Below, piece after piece: positions 20,028-28,508 of a stretch of DNA of 64,000 bases; position 1 is the stretch's first letter, and every line of letters begins with the position of its first letter. A model generated the notes under the pieces. It worked only from the letters and a program-made list of their open reading frames with translations, was not told where the DNA came from and did no database searches. The stretch spans positions 631,501 to 695,500 of the forward strand of contig NZ_JAFCKF010000004.1 in assembly GCF_018130545.1 (NCBI RefSeq), in the 5' to 3' direction. Position numbers and translations under genes: made by a program. Source of the DNA: Bradyrhizobium tropiciagri. GTDB lineage: Bacteria; Pseudomonadota; Alphaproteobacteria; Rhizobiales; Xanthobacteraceae.

Positions 20028-20087
20028 GGCGCCACTCCTTGAATGATGTTGGGAAGGATGCGCGAGCAGCGCGCGTCCATGGCGCAT

Positions 20088-20140
20088 TTCTAGGAAATGC
20101 TTCGATGCGCGTCCAAGCCAAACGCGGTATCGAGCGATGC
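20088..20140 (-). promoter_or_regulatory. Promoter and upstream site of the kdgD operon, matching that of the glucarate importer
   Basis: On the minus strand TTGGAC (20116-20111) and CTAGAA (20093-20088) form -35 and -10 boxes with a 17-base spacer. Just upstream the sequence reads GATACCGCGTTTGGC. The importer gene at 22536 has TTGGAC, 17 bases, CTAGGA, and upstream AATACCCGTTTCGGC. The conserved block upstream of -35 is the likely LysR activator site. Confidence 0.7.
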
Positions 20141-20150
20141 TAACTCTGCA

Positions 20151-21056
20151 TCAATCGCCGCGCAGCTGCGGGGCTGCGATTTCAGTTGCGATCTCGATCA
20201 ATGACGGCAGCAGCTGGTTCTCGTGATCGCGTCGCCACACCATGAACAGCTCGACCGGCACCGGCGTGCGCAGCTTCAGCGGCTTCAGCCGAACATCCGC
20301 GATTTTCAGGCTGGCGGCGGCCTCCGGCACGATGGCGATGCCGAGCCCGGCCCGCACCATTGCGAGGATCGAGTGGATCTGGCTGAGATGCTGCACATAG
20401 CGCGGCAGCACGTCGGCGCGGGTGAACAGCGACACCAAGAGATCGTGGAAGTAGCGCGCCTCGTAGGGCGAATACATCACGAAAGGCTGGTCGTCGAAAT
20501 CCTTGATGCTGACGGTCTCGGCTGCCGCCAGCGGATGCTTCTTCGGGATCGCGGCGAGCAACGGCTCGGCGACAACGCGCCGGCTGGCGAATTCCGGCCG
20601 CGCGATCGGCGGGCGCAACAGGCCGACATCGATCTGGCCTGTGGTGAGCGCCTCGAACTGTTCGCCGGAGACCATCTCTTTCAGGGAGAAATCCACCTCG
20701 GGCAGGCGCGATCGGGCGGCCGCGATCAGGTCAGGCAGGAAGCCGTAGGCGGCGGCCGCCGTGAAGCCGATCTTGAGCGAACCGGTCTTGCCGAGCGCGA
20801 TGCGGCGCGCGACCTGAGAGGCCGACTCGGCGAGCTTGAGGATGCGTCGCGCCTCCGGCAGGAAGCTGCGTCCCGCCGGGGTCAGTCGCACCGAGCGGCT
20901 GGTGCGCTCCAGCAGCGGCGCGTCGATGATGTGCTCGAGCACCTGGATCTGCCGGCTCAGCGGCGGCTGCGTCATGTTGAGCCGCGTCGCGGCGCGGCCG
21001 AAGTGCAATTCCTCGGCCACCGTGACGAAACAGCGGAGCTGGTTCAGGTCGAACAT
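20151..21056 (-). CDS. LysR family regulator of the glucarate/galactarate genes
   Basis: A 301-residue LysR-type regulator. The N-terminal winged helix is clear (MFDLNQLRCFVTVAEELHFG and AATRLNMTQPPLSRQIQVLE, residues 1-45), followed by a periplasmic-binding-like effector domain. It sits between the MFS importer and kdgD, all leftward, so it most likely senses glucarate, galactarate or their dehydration product. The start MFDLNQLR is the usual LysR opening; a longer form from 21104 is possible. A 12-bp inverted repeat straddles the start codon and the leader. Confidence 0.88.
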   Translation of the reverse strand: MFDLNQLRCFVTVAEELHFGRAATRLNMTQPPLSRQIQVLEHIIDAPLLERTSRSVRLTPAGRSFLPEARRILKLAESASQVARRIALGKTGSLKIGFTAAAAYGFLPDLIAAARSRLPEVDFSLKEMVSGEQFEALTTGQIDVGLLRPPIARPEFASRRVVAEPLLAAIPKKHPLAAAETVSIKDFDDQPFVMYSPYEARYFHDLLVSLFTRADVLPRYVQHLSQIHSILAMVRAGLGIAIVPEAAASLKIADVRLKPLKLRTPVPVELFMVWRRDHENQLLPSLIEIATEIAAPQLRGD

Positions 21057-21109
21057 CGATGCTAGCCTGGAATGGATCGCTTTAGGATTTGTCCGTTCTA
21101 GCATCGATG
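21054..21109. promoter_or_regulatory. 12-bp perfect inverted repeat across the LysR start
   Basis: CATCGATGCTAG (21054-21065) and CTAGCATCGATG (21098-21109) are perfect complements 32 bases apart. The inner arm includes the LysR ATG. It could be an autoregulatory site or an mRNA hairpin masking the start codon; no T-run follows, so it is not a terminator. Confidence 0.5.
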
Positions 21110-21123
21110 CCTCCCACTGGCCA

Positions 21124-21167
21124 AGAAGACAAACAAGAAGACAAAGACGGCGGCCGCAGCCGCCGTC
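21124..21167 (-). terminator. Rho-independent terminator of the MFS importer gene
   Basis: GACGGCGGC (21146-21154) and GCCGCCGTC (21159-21167) form a 9-bp stem with a 4-base loop. Read on the minus strand it is followed by a T-rich tract (TTTGTCTTCTTGTTTGTC). It lies 32 bases past the importer stop and separates it from the LysR gene. Confidence 0.78.
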
Positions 21168-21198
21168 GAGATGTTGTTACGACCGCGAGCGGCCTGGC

Positions 21199-22536
21199 TC
21201 AGGCCGCCTTCAGCTGCACCCGCTTGATCTCGCCGACGATGAACAGATAGGCGATCGCCGCGACCAGCGCGTTGGCGCCGACGAACACCAGCGCGCCGTT
21301 GAACGAGCCGGTGGCGGCGAGGATGTAGCCGATGATGATCGGCGTGGTGATCGAGGACAGGTTGCCAAAGGTGTTGAACAGCCCGCCGGAGACGCCGCCG
21401 GCTTCCTTTGGCGAAGTATCCGAGACGACGGCCCAGCCGAGCGCGCCGATGCCCTTGCCGAAGAAGGCGAGCGCCATGAAGCCGACCACCAGCGCCTGGC
21501 CGTCGACATAGTTGCAGGCGATGATCGACATCGACAGCAGCATGCCGCCGACGATCGGGACCTTGCGCGCCATGGTCAGCGAGCCGGTGCGGCGCAGCAG
21601 ATAGTCCGAGATCACGCCGCCGAGTACGCCGCCGATGAAGCCGCACAGCGCCGGCAAGGTCGCGACGAAGCCGGCCTGCAGGATCGACAGCCCGCGCTCC
21701 TTCACCAGATAGACCGGGAACCAGGTCAGGAAGAAGTAGGTCAGGGTGTTGATGCAGTACTGGCCGATATAGACGCCGAGCATCATGCGGTTGGAGAGCA
21801 GCTGGCGGATGTGGTCCCAGCTCGGGCCAGAGTCCTGCGTCTTGCCGGCCTTCGCCGCATCCATATCGACCAGCGCGCCGCCCTCCTTGATGTAGTCGAA
21901 CTCGGCCTCGTTGATCGCGGGATGGTCCTTCGGCTCGTAGATCGTCTTGATCCAGGCGATCCCCATGATGATGCCGAGCCCACCCATCACGTAGAACACG
22001 TGGCTCCAGCCATACGCGTGTGCGATCCAGCCCATCAGCGGCGCGAAGATCACGGTGGCGAAATACTGCCCGGAATTGAAGAAGGCCGATGCGGTGCCGC
22101 GCTCATTGCCGGGGAACCAGGAGGCGACGATGCGCGCATTGGCCGGGAACGACGGTGCCTCGGCGATGCCGACCAGAAAGCGCAGGCCGAACAGCAGCAC
22201 CACCGCCGCGCCGGCGGAGAGGAACCCGACCAGACCCTGCATCGCGGTGAAGATCGACCAGATGATGATGCCGATCGCATAGACCCATTTCGAACCGAAA
22301 CGGTCGAGCAGCCAGCCGCATGGCACCTGGGCGACCACATAGGACCAGCCGAAGGCCGAGAACACGTAACCCATCGCGACGGGGTCGAGATGCAGTTCCT
22401 TGGAAAGGGCGGGGCCGGCGATCGAGAGCGTGGCGCGATCGGCATAGTTCACGGTGGTGACGAGAAACAGCATCGTCACGATCAACAGCCGGACGCGGGA
22501 TCGCCGCGCATCCGTGGCGGACACAATTGCGCTCAT
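21199..22536 (-). CDS. gudP: MFS transporter, D-glucarate/galactarate importer type (anion:cation symporter)
   Basis: A 445-residue protein with about 12 transmembrane helices, of the anion:cation symporter (phthalate permease/GudP) branch. The N-terminus has the family feature VNYADRATLSIAGPALSKEL, and RFLVGIAEAPSFPANARIVA with FPGNERGTASAFFNSGQYFA matches the conserved helix 4-5 region. AAGGAGG precedes the ATG at 22536. Shared promoter sequence with kdgD and the nearby LysR gene indicate that it imports glucarate and/or galactarate. Confidence 0.9.
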   Translation of the reverse strand: MSAIVSATDARRSRVRLLIVTMLFLVTTVNYADRATLSIAGPALSKELHLDPVAMGYVFSAFGWSYVVAQVPCGWLLDRFGSKWVYAIGIIIWSIFTAMQGLVGFLSAGAAVVLLFGLRFLVGIAEAPSFPANARIVASWFPGNERGTASAFFNSGQYFATVIFAPLMGWIAHAYGWSHVFYVMGGLGIIMGIAWIKTIYEPKDHPAINEAEFDYIKEGGALVDMDAAKAGKTQDSGPSWDHIRQLLSNRMMLGVYIGQYCINTLTYFFLTWFPVYLVKERGLSILQAGFVATLPALCGFIGGVLGGVISDYLLRRTGSLTMARKVPIVGGMLLSMSIIACNYVDGQALVVGFMALAFFGKGIGALGWAVVSDTSPKEAGGVSGGLFNTFGNLSSITTPIIIGYILAATGSFNGALVFVGANALVAAIAYLFIVGEIKRVQLKAA

Positions 22537-22568
22537 TCGCGCCTCCTTGGAAATTTCCTCAGGGTCTG

Positions 22569-22622
22569 TCCTAGAGAGATGACGGCAATGGGTCCAAGCC
22601 GAAACGGGTATTGATCCATACC
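22569..22622 (-). promoter_or_regulatory. Promoter and operator-like site of the glucarate importer
   Basis: On the minus strand TTGGAC (22597-22592), a 17-base spacer and CTAGGA (22574-22569) form a promoter 33 bases before the start codon. Directly upstream is GGTATGGATCAATACC (22622-22607), an inverted repeat with 5-bp arms, then CGTTTCGGC. The same arrangement precedes kdgD. LysR regulators typically bind just upstream of -35, which fits. Confidence 0.7.
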
Positions 22623-22688
22623 GATTTTGAATGGATCGGCCCGGTGTCATTCCACCTTCGACCCCTGTTGCCTCGGCCCTCCAATTAG

Positions 22689-22703
22689 TGTACCAATAGT
22701 ACA
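22689..22703. promoter_or_regulatory. Inverted repeat upstream of the MetX-like gene
   Basis: TGTAC (22689-22693) and GTACA (22699-22703) are separated by 5 bases, 43 bases upstream of the broken MetX-like gene. The spacing fits a TetR- or GntR-type site; the TetR gene at 24739-25374 is the nearest regulator, but the link is only positional. Confidence 0.3.
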
Positions 22704-22745
22704 GTTATTAAGGGTGCAGTGGTGCGCCCCGCTGTTGGAGGTCGA

Positions 22746-23777
22746 ATGACCACGCCACGCGACTACGAGGTGTTTGAGGCAGGTTCGGTGACCTTGCAGG
22801 GTGGCGCGGTGTTTCCGCAGCTTGCGCTCGCCTACAAGACCTACGGCACGCTGAACGCGGCCAAAGACAATGTCATCCTCTATCCGACGTCGTTCTCCGC
22901 TCAGCATTAGGACATCGAATGGCTGGTGCAGCCGGGCGGGGCGCTCGATCCCGAGCGCTACTTCATCATCATCGCGAACCTGTTCGGCAACGGCCTGTCG
23001 TCTTCGCCGTCGAATTCGGCCGAGGTGCTCGGCGGCGCTACGTTTCCCGCCTTCACCTATCACGACGCGGTCGCCATCCAGCGTCGGCTGCTGGTCGAGC
23101 GGTTTGGCGTGACCAGGCTCGCGCTGGTCTATGGCTGGTCGATGGGCGGCATGCAGGCCTATCACTGGGCCGCGCGCTATCCCGACATGGTCGAGCGCGC
23201 CGCCGTGGTGTGCGGCAGCGCACGGTGCTCGCCGTACAACTATGTCTTCCTCGAAGCTGTGAAGGCTGCGCTGACGGCCGACCCGGCGTACCGGGACGGC
23301 CGTTTCGTCACCAAGCCGACCGCCGGCCTGCGCGCGATGGGACGCGTCTATGCCGGTTGGGCGATGTCGCATGAATTCTATCGCGAGGAACTGTGGCGCG
23401 CGGCCGGCTTCAACTCGCTGGAAGACTACCTCGCAGAATCGTGGGACAGTGCCTTCGCGCGGCGCGATGCGAATGATCTGCTGGCGCAGGTCGCGATCTG
23501 GCAGGCCGGTGACATCAGCCGCTGCGATGAATTCGGTGGCGACTTCGACCGCGCGCTCGCCGCGATCAAGGCGCATGTGCTGCTGATGCCGGGGCGTACC
23601 GACCGCTATTTGGATCCGCGCGACAATGAGGACGAGCTCGGCCGCCTGGTCAATGCTCGTTCGGCGGCGCTGCACGCCATTCCCTCGATCCACGGCCACC
23701 GCGCCGGCAATCCGATCAACAACGCCGAAGACCGCGCCTTCATCAACGCCGAAATCTCGGCGCTGCTGCAACGCTGA
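22746..23777 (+). pseudogene. MetX-like alpha/beta-hydrolase (homoserine O-acetyltransferase family) with an in-frame TAG
   Basis: The frame from ATG 22746 encodes 54 residues ending PTSFSAQH, meets TAG at 22908-22910, and continues in the same frame with DIEWLVQPGGALDPERYF to a normal stop at 23775-23777. The two parts together cover a whole MetX-like protein (343 residues): nucleophile serine in YGWSMGGMQAYHWA, acid in GRTDRYLDP, histidine in SIHGHRAGNP, and the family motif NLFGNGLSSSPSN. There is no frameshift and no other lesion. Family relatives carry an ordinary residue at the stop position. Likely a recent nonsense mutation, or a sequencing error; a GTG at 22926 could restart but would lose the first strands. 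True homoserine acetylation is not certain for this subfamily. Confidence 0.8.
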
Positions 23778-23791
23778 CAAATGAGACGACC

Positions 23792-24742
23792 ATGAGCATC
23801 GCAGAGACCAGTGACGCCGGACCTCGCCTCAAGCCGCTGAGCCCGCTGACCTTGCGCGACCTGTCGACCAAGTCGAACTTCGCCGGCGCGGTGCGCGCTG
23901 CAAGCCATTATGGGATGATCGCTGTTGTTGGAGCGCTGATCTGGCTGGTCTCGTCGCGCTACGGTCTGCCATGGGCGCTGCCCCTGATCGCGTTGCAGGG
24001 CTACTTCGTCGCGTTCCTGTTCATGGTGGTGCATGAGACCGCGCACAAAACGGCGTTCCGCAGCCACGCGCTCAATCTCGCCGTCGGCAATCTGTCGGCC
24101 TTCATGATTGGACTGCCCTACCAGTATTACTGTCTGTTTCACTGGGACCATCACCGCTACACCCAGGATCCGGAAAAGGATCCGGAGTTGATCGTCGGTC
24201 CGAAGCCGGCGTCTGACACCCAGCTCGCGATCGCCTATTCCGGGCTGTTGCAGGTGCTGGTCCGCATCCGTTTGATGTTTCGGCACGCACTCACTGGACA
24301 AGTGATCGTGCCGTGGATTCCGCAGCACAAGCGCGCTTCGATCGTGTTGGAGGCAAGACTCTATCTCGCCGGCTACCTGCTGCTGCTTGCGGCATCGCTC
24401 GCGCTGCACAGCGCGATCCTGCTCTGGGTCTGGATCGTGCCGCTGCTCGCCGGTCAACTGATCCTGCGGCCGTACCTCTATGCAGAGCACACCGGTTGCG
24501 AGCGGACACGGAGCGCATTCGAGAACACGCGCACCACGATGACCGGCCGGATCATGAGGTGGTTCGCCTGGAACATGCCGTATCATGTCGAGCACCATGC
24601 CTATCCCACGGTGCCGTTCCATGCGCTGCCGAAGCTGAATGCGGTCGTCGATGGCCACATCGTCTATCGCGGGAGAAATTACCGCGCGGTGACGCGCGAG
24701 ACCTGGGTGTGGTTTCGCGGCCAGCGGCAGCGGTCGGCCTAA
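23792..24742 (+). CDS. Membrane fatty acid desaturase family protein
   Basis: A 316-residue integral membrane di-iron enzyme with the histidine boxes HETAHKTAFRSH (about 81-92), HWDHH (117-121) and HVEHH (near 268). Hydrophobic helices lie near 42-80, 98-113 and 190-230. It would desaturate or hydroxylate an acyl chain or carotenoid-like substrate. It starts 14 bases after the MetX-like gene, so the two probably form an operon, and its stop overlaps that of the convergent TetR gene. The exact substrate is not evident. Confidence 0.87.
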   Translation: MSIAETSDAGPRLKPLSPLTLRDLSTKSNFAGAVRAASHYGMIAVVGALIWLVSSRYGLPWALPLIALQGYFVAFLFMVVHETAHKTAFRSHALNLAVGNLSAFMIGLPYQYYCLFHWDHHRYTQDPEKDPELIVGPKPASDTQLAIAYSGLLQVLVRIRLMFRHALTGQVIVPWIPQHKRASIVLEARLYLAGYLLLLAASLALHSAILLWVWIVPLLAGQLILRPYLYAEHTGCERTRSAFENTRTTMTGRIMRWFAWNMPYHVEHHAYPTVPFHALPKLNAVVDGHIVYRGRNYRAVTRETWVWFRGQRQRSA

Positions 24743-25374
24743 GCGTCGGCGCGCGGCCGCAGCACCAGATTGACGAGGTTGCGGGCATAGGCCGGCGTCA
24801 GCGGCTTGATGCCGAAGACGTAGCGATAGAACAGGCTGCCATAGATCGCGTCATAGATATCGCCGGGCACGCCCGGTGCGCCGATGCTGCCGTCCTTCTG
24901 GCCGGCGGTGATGATCTCGAGCATCCTGGTACGGCGCAGGCCAAGATAGCGTTCATAGAACAATTCGGCCGTGCCGGTCTTCGAGATGCATTCCGAGATC
25001 ACCGCAAGCTGCACCCGTCCGAACTCGCCCTGCAACGCCTCGACATAGGTCGCGACATGGCGGCGGATGCGGGCCACGGCACTGCCTGTCTCCGGTAAAG
25101 GCACAGCGCGCGAGGCCTGGTCGAGGAATGCATCGATCAGCAACGCCTCGCGGGACGGCCACCATTTGTAGATCGTCATCTTCGAAACGTTGGAGTGCCT
25201 GGCGATCGCGTCGATGGTGGTGGCGGCAAGGTCGGTGGTCGCCATCAGCACATAGGCGCTTTGCAGGATCGCGGCTGTGGTTGCGGCGGAGCGCGGCCGG
25301 CCGCGCCGCCCCGTCGCCTCGGTCTCCGCCTTGCCGCTCGCCATGGCCGGATTCGCATCCCGTGTTTGAATCAT
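24739..25374 (-). CDS. TetR family transcriptional regulator
   Basis: A roughly 211-residue TetR regulator with the DNA-binding helix-turn-helix TTIDAIARHSNVSKMTIYKW near 60-80 and a C-terminal ligand domain. Several in-frame starts exist (25392, 25374, 25344) without a strong ribosome-binding site; 25374 is a compromise. It is convergent with the desaturase (stops overlap) and divergent from the galactose dehydrogenase gene across about 190 bases. Which of these it controls cannot be decided from sequence. Confidence 0.83.
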   Translation of the reverse strand: MIQTRDANPAMASGKAETEATGRRGRPRSAATTAAILQSAYVLMATTDLAATTIDAIARHSNVSKMTIYKWWPSREALLIDAFLDQASRAVPLPETGSAVARIRRHVATYVEALQGEFGRVQLAVISECISKTGTAELFYERYLGLRRTRMLEIITAGQKDGSIGAPGVPGDIYDAIYGSLFYRYVFGIKPLTPAYARNLVNLVLRPRADA

Positions 25375-25567
25375 CGTTTCGTGGACCGGCATAGCACGGA
25401 ATCGAACCCTGGATGAGACTGTCGCCGACGCCAGACCGTCACAGCGGGACGTGGCGGGCTTGCGCGCTTGCAACCAATGTCCGATCATGCCGTTGATATT
25501 CGGCATTGGCCTATGATTCTGGCCGGTCGGCATCAGCCGGTCGGTGGGCCACAGCGCGAGGACGGCC

Positions 25568-26497
25568 ATGAGTGACCTGCTTCGCATCGCCATCGTCGGT
25601 TTCGGCGAGATCGCCGGCCGGCAGCACCTGCCTGCGATCGCGAAGACATCAGGCGCCGCGTTGGTCGCGGTGGTCGATCCGGTCAAGACGCCGCCCGGCC
25701 TGCCGCATTTCCGCGATCTGCAGGAGTTGTTGCGCGATGGGCCGGAGATCGATGCGGTCGCGCTGTGCACGCCGCCGCAGCTGCGTCATGCGCAGGCCAC
25801 TGCTGCGCTCGCCGCGGGCAAGCACGTGCTGCTGGAGAAGCCGCCGGGCGCGACGTTGAGCGAGCTCACGCCATTGATCGCGGCCGCGCATGAGGCGAGC
25901 AGGACATTATTCGCAACATGGCATTCGCGCTACGCGCCCGCGGTTGGGCCGGCGCGGCAATTGCTCGCTGGCCGCACCATCAGCAAGATGACCGTGGTCT
26001 GGAAGGAAGATGTTCGCGTCTGGCATCCCGGCCAGGCCTGGATCTTCGAGGCAGGCGGCTTCGGCGTGTTCGATCCCGGCATCAACGCGCTGTCGATCCT
26101 GACCGAGATCCTGCCGCGTCAGGTCTTTGTCAGGAGCGCGGTGCTGGACTTTCCCGCCAATCGCGAGGCGCCGATCGCAGCGGAACTCGAATTGTCCGAT
26201 CAGAGCGGTCTGCCGATCCACGCCCAGTTCGATTTCCGCCAGACCGGCGCGCCGAGCTGGGACATCCTGTGCGAGACTGAAGCCGGATTGGTGACGCTGT
26301 CGAAAGGCGGACGGCAGCTGCGCGACGGCGACAGGCTGATGGTCGATGCCACGGGTGAGGAATATCCCGCGCTGTACCGTCGTTTTGTCACGCTGACGTC
26401 GGAAGGAAAATCGGACGTCGACCTCGCGCCCTTGCGGCTGGTCGCCGATAGCTTCATGCTGGGGCGACGGCGCCTCGTCGAGGCGTTCGAGGACTGA
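25568..26497 (+). CDS. D-galactose 1-dehydrogenase (Gfo/Idh/MocA family)
   Basis: A 309-residue NAD(P)-dependent oxidoreductase with a Rossmann fold (IAIVGFGEIAGRQHLPAI, residues 6-23), the catalytic EKPPGATLSEL (around 96) typical of galactose dehydrogenases in this family, and WHSRYAPAVG near 118. It oxidises galactose (possibly also arabinose or fucose) to the lactone. It is followed after two bases by an aldose 1-epimerase and then a lactonase, which supports sugar oxidation rather than inositol metabolism. A start 24 bases upstream is possible. Confidence 0.85.
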   Translation: MSDLLRIAIVGFGEIAGRQHLPAIAKTSGAALVAVVDPVKTPPGLPHFRDLQELLRDGPEIDAVALCTPPQLRHAQATAALAAGKHVLLEKPPGATLSELTPLIAAAHEASRTLFATWHSRYAPAVGPARQLLAGRTISKMTVVWKEDVRVWHPGQAWIFEAGGFGVFDPGINALSILTEILPRQVFVRSAVLDFPANREAPIAAELELSDQSGLPIHAQFDFRQTGAPSWDILCETEAGLVTLSKGGRQLRDGDRLMVDATGEEYPALYRRFVTLTSEGKSDVDLAPLRLVADSFMLGRRRLVEAFED

Positions 26498-26499
26498 CA

Positions 26500-27570
26500 A
26501 TGACATCAGCCAAAATCGCTCGCGCCCCCTTCGGCACATTGCACGACGGCACCGTGGTCGAGCGCGTAACGCTGCGTGGCGAACACGGCTTCGAGGCCGC
26601 CATCCTCACCTTCGGCGCCACGCTGCAAGCGCTGCTCGCGTCCGATCGCGACGGACAATGCGACGACATCGTGCTCGGCCATGACGCGTTCGACGGCTAT
26701 CTCGCGCAGCGCAAATTCTTCGGCGCGACCATCGGGCGCTTTGCCAACCGGATTGCCGGCGGGCGGTTCGTGCTCGATGGCGAGGCGGTGACGCTCGAGG
26801 CCAACAACGGGCCCAACGCGCTGCACGGCGGGCCGCAGGGGTTTGATCGCAAGATGTGGCGGATCGTCGAACTCTCGAACGATCCGGGGCCGACGCTGGT
26901 GCTGGAGCGCGAGAGCCCGCATGGCGAGGAGGGCTATCCGGGCAATCTTTCGACGCGGGTGACCTATCGCGTGCGCGCTCCGATGGAGCTCTCGGTCACC
27001 TACGAGGCGACGACCGACCGGCCGACCTGCCTCAACCTCACCAATCACAGCTTCTTCAATCTCGAAGGTGCGCGCTCGGGCACACAGATTCTCGATCATC
27101 GCCTGACCATCCCCTCAGACCATTTCCTCGCGGTCGATGCCACGGCGATCCCGCTACCGGAGCCGCCGCGGCCGGTTGACGGCACGCCGTTCGATTTCCG
27201 TGAGCCGATCGCGATTGGCGCGCGGATCAGGATGAATGACGAGCAGCTGCGGCTCGGGCGCGGCTACGACCATAATTTCTGCCTCGCCTCAGGCTCCGAC
27301 CTTCGCCTGGCCGCGCGCCTCGAGGCGCCGCGCAGCGGTCGTGTGATGGAGCTGTTTACCGATCAGCCGGGATTGCAGTTCTATTCCGGTAATTTCCTCG
27401 ACGGCTCGAGCGCCGGCAAGGGCGATCGGCTGTACCGGCAGTCCGACGCGCTGTGTCTCGAACCGCATGCCTGGCCGGACACGCCGAACCGGCCCGACTT
27501 TCCGTCGGCGCGGCTCGATCCCGGGCAAATCTACCGGCGCAGCATCGTCTACCGCTTTTCAACCGTGTGA
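26500..27570 (+). CDS. galM: Aldose 1-epimerase (mutarotase)
   Basis: A 356-residue GalM-type protein that interconverts alpha and beta anomers of galactose or glucose. Family motifs include TIGRFANRIAGGRF near 77, NNGPNALHGGPQGFD near 101 (substrate histidine), LTNHSFFNLEG near 180 (catalytic histidine) and GLQFYSGNF near 288. It starts two bases after the galactose dehydrogenase stop, supplying the anomer that enzyme uses. Confidence 0.92.
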   Translation: MTSAKIARAPFGTLHDGTVVERVTLRGEHGFEAAILTFGATLQALLASDRDGQCDDIVLGHDAFDGYLAQRKFFGATIGRFANRIAGGRFVLDGEAVTLEANNGPNALHGGPQGFDRKMWRIVELSNDPGPTLVLERESPHGEEGYPGNLSTRVTYRVRAPMELSVTYEATTDRPTCLNLTNHSFFNLEGARSGTQILDHRLTIPSDHFLAVDATAIPLPEPPRPVDGTPFDFREPIAIGARIRMNDEQLRLGRGYDHNFCLASGSDLRLAARLEAPRSGRVMELFTDQPGLQFYSGNFLDGSSAGKGDRLYRQSDALCLEPHAWPDTPNRPDFPSARLDPGQIYRRSIVYRFSTV

Positions 27571-27578
27571 GTGACGCC

Positions 27579-28484
27579 ATGACCGATCGTGCCGCCGAGC
27601 CGCTGATCGAAGAGGTGCCGGCATCCGTGCTGTCGGCTGAGCGCTGTCATCTTGGCGAAGGCCCGACCTATGACGCGGCAACCGATACTGCCTGGTGGTT
27701 CGACATTCGCGAGCGGCGCCTGTTCGAGCATCGTTTTGCAGGCGGTGCCACTGTCATCCACGAGCTGCCGAAAATGGCGAGCGCGTTGGCCCGGATCGAT
27801 GGAGAGCGGCAGTTGATCCTGACCGAAGACGGACTTTACGTTCGGCGAGTCGCCGATGGCCGCCTGGAGCTGTTCACCGCGCTGGAGGCCGACAATCCGG
27901 CGACGCGCTCCAACGATGCGCGCGTGCATCCGTCCGGCACCTTCTGGCTCGGCACCATGGGGCGCCAGGCCGAGCAGGGCGCCGGGGCGATCTACGCGCT
28001 GCACCGCGGCCGCATCACGCGGCTTTATCCGGGGATCACGATCCCGAATGCGATCTGCTTCTCGCCCGCGGGCGACATCGGCTATTTCGCCGATACCGCG
28101 ACCAACGTGCTGCATCGCGTGCCGCTCGATCCGTCAACGGGGCTACCGATCGGCGAACCGATCGATTTGATCAGGCATCGCGGCATCGGCGGGCTCGACG
28201 GCGCGGTCGTCGATGCCGATGGGCTGATCTGGAACGCACGCTGGGGCGGTGGCTGCGTCGATATCTATGATCCGAGCGGCGGCCAGCTGCGTTCGCTGAA
28301 GGTGCCGGCGAAGCAGTCGAGCTGCCCTTGCTTTGTCGGCCGCGATTTCTCGCGCCTGCTGGTCACCTCGGCCTGGCAGGACATGAATGACGCGCAGCGC
28401 GCGGCTGATCCCGGGCACGGCCAAACCTTTTTGCTCGACGCTGCGGCGCGCGGCCGTGCCGAGCCGGACGTCAGATTGTCCTGA
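27579..28484 (+). CDS. SMP-30/gluconolactonase family lactonase
   Basis: A 301-residue six-bladed propeller enzyme that hydrolyses sugar lactones using one divalent metal. Metal-site elements include HLGEGPTYD near 26, the NDARVHPSGTFWLGTM segment near 115, NAICFSPAG near 155 and IGGLDGAVVDADGLIW near 205. It completes the dehydrogenase-mutarotase-lactonase set, giving galactonate from galactose. The downstream steps of galactonate breakdown are not in this window. Confidence 0.9.
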   Translation: MTDRAAEPLIEEVPASVLSAERCHLGEGPTYDAATDTAWWFDIRERRLFEHRFAGGATVIHELPKMASALARIDGERQLILTEDGLYVRRVADGRLELFTALEADNPATRSNDARVHPSGTFWLGTMGRQAEQGAGAIYALHRGRITRLYPGITIPNAICFSPAGDIGYFADTATNVLHRVPLDPSTGLPIGEPIDLIRHRGIGGLDGAVVDADGLIWNARWGGGCVDIYDPSGGQLRSLKVPAKQSSCPCFVGRDFSRLLVTSAWQDMNDAQRAADPGHGQTFLLDAAARGRAEPDVRLS

Positions 28485-28508
28485 TGGAAGCGGGCGCGGG
28501 CCGCCTTG

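Noticed and set aside
20084-20100. 17-base palindrome GCATTTCTAGGAAATGC upstream of kdgD
   Set aside because: Its centre coincides with the -10 box and it is absent from the otherwise matching importer promoter, so I do not propose it as the shared operator.
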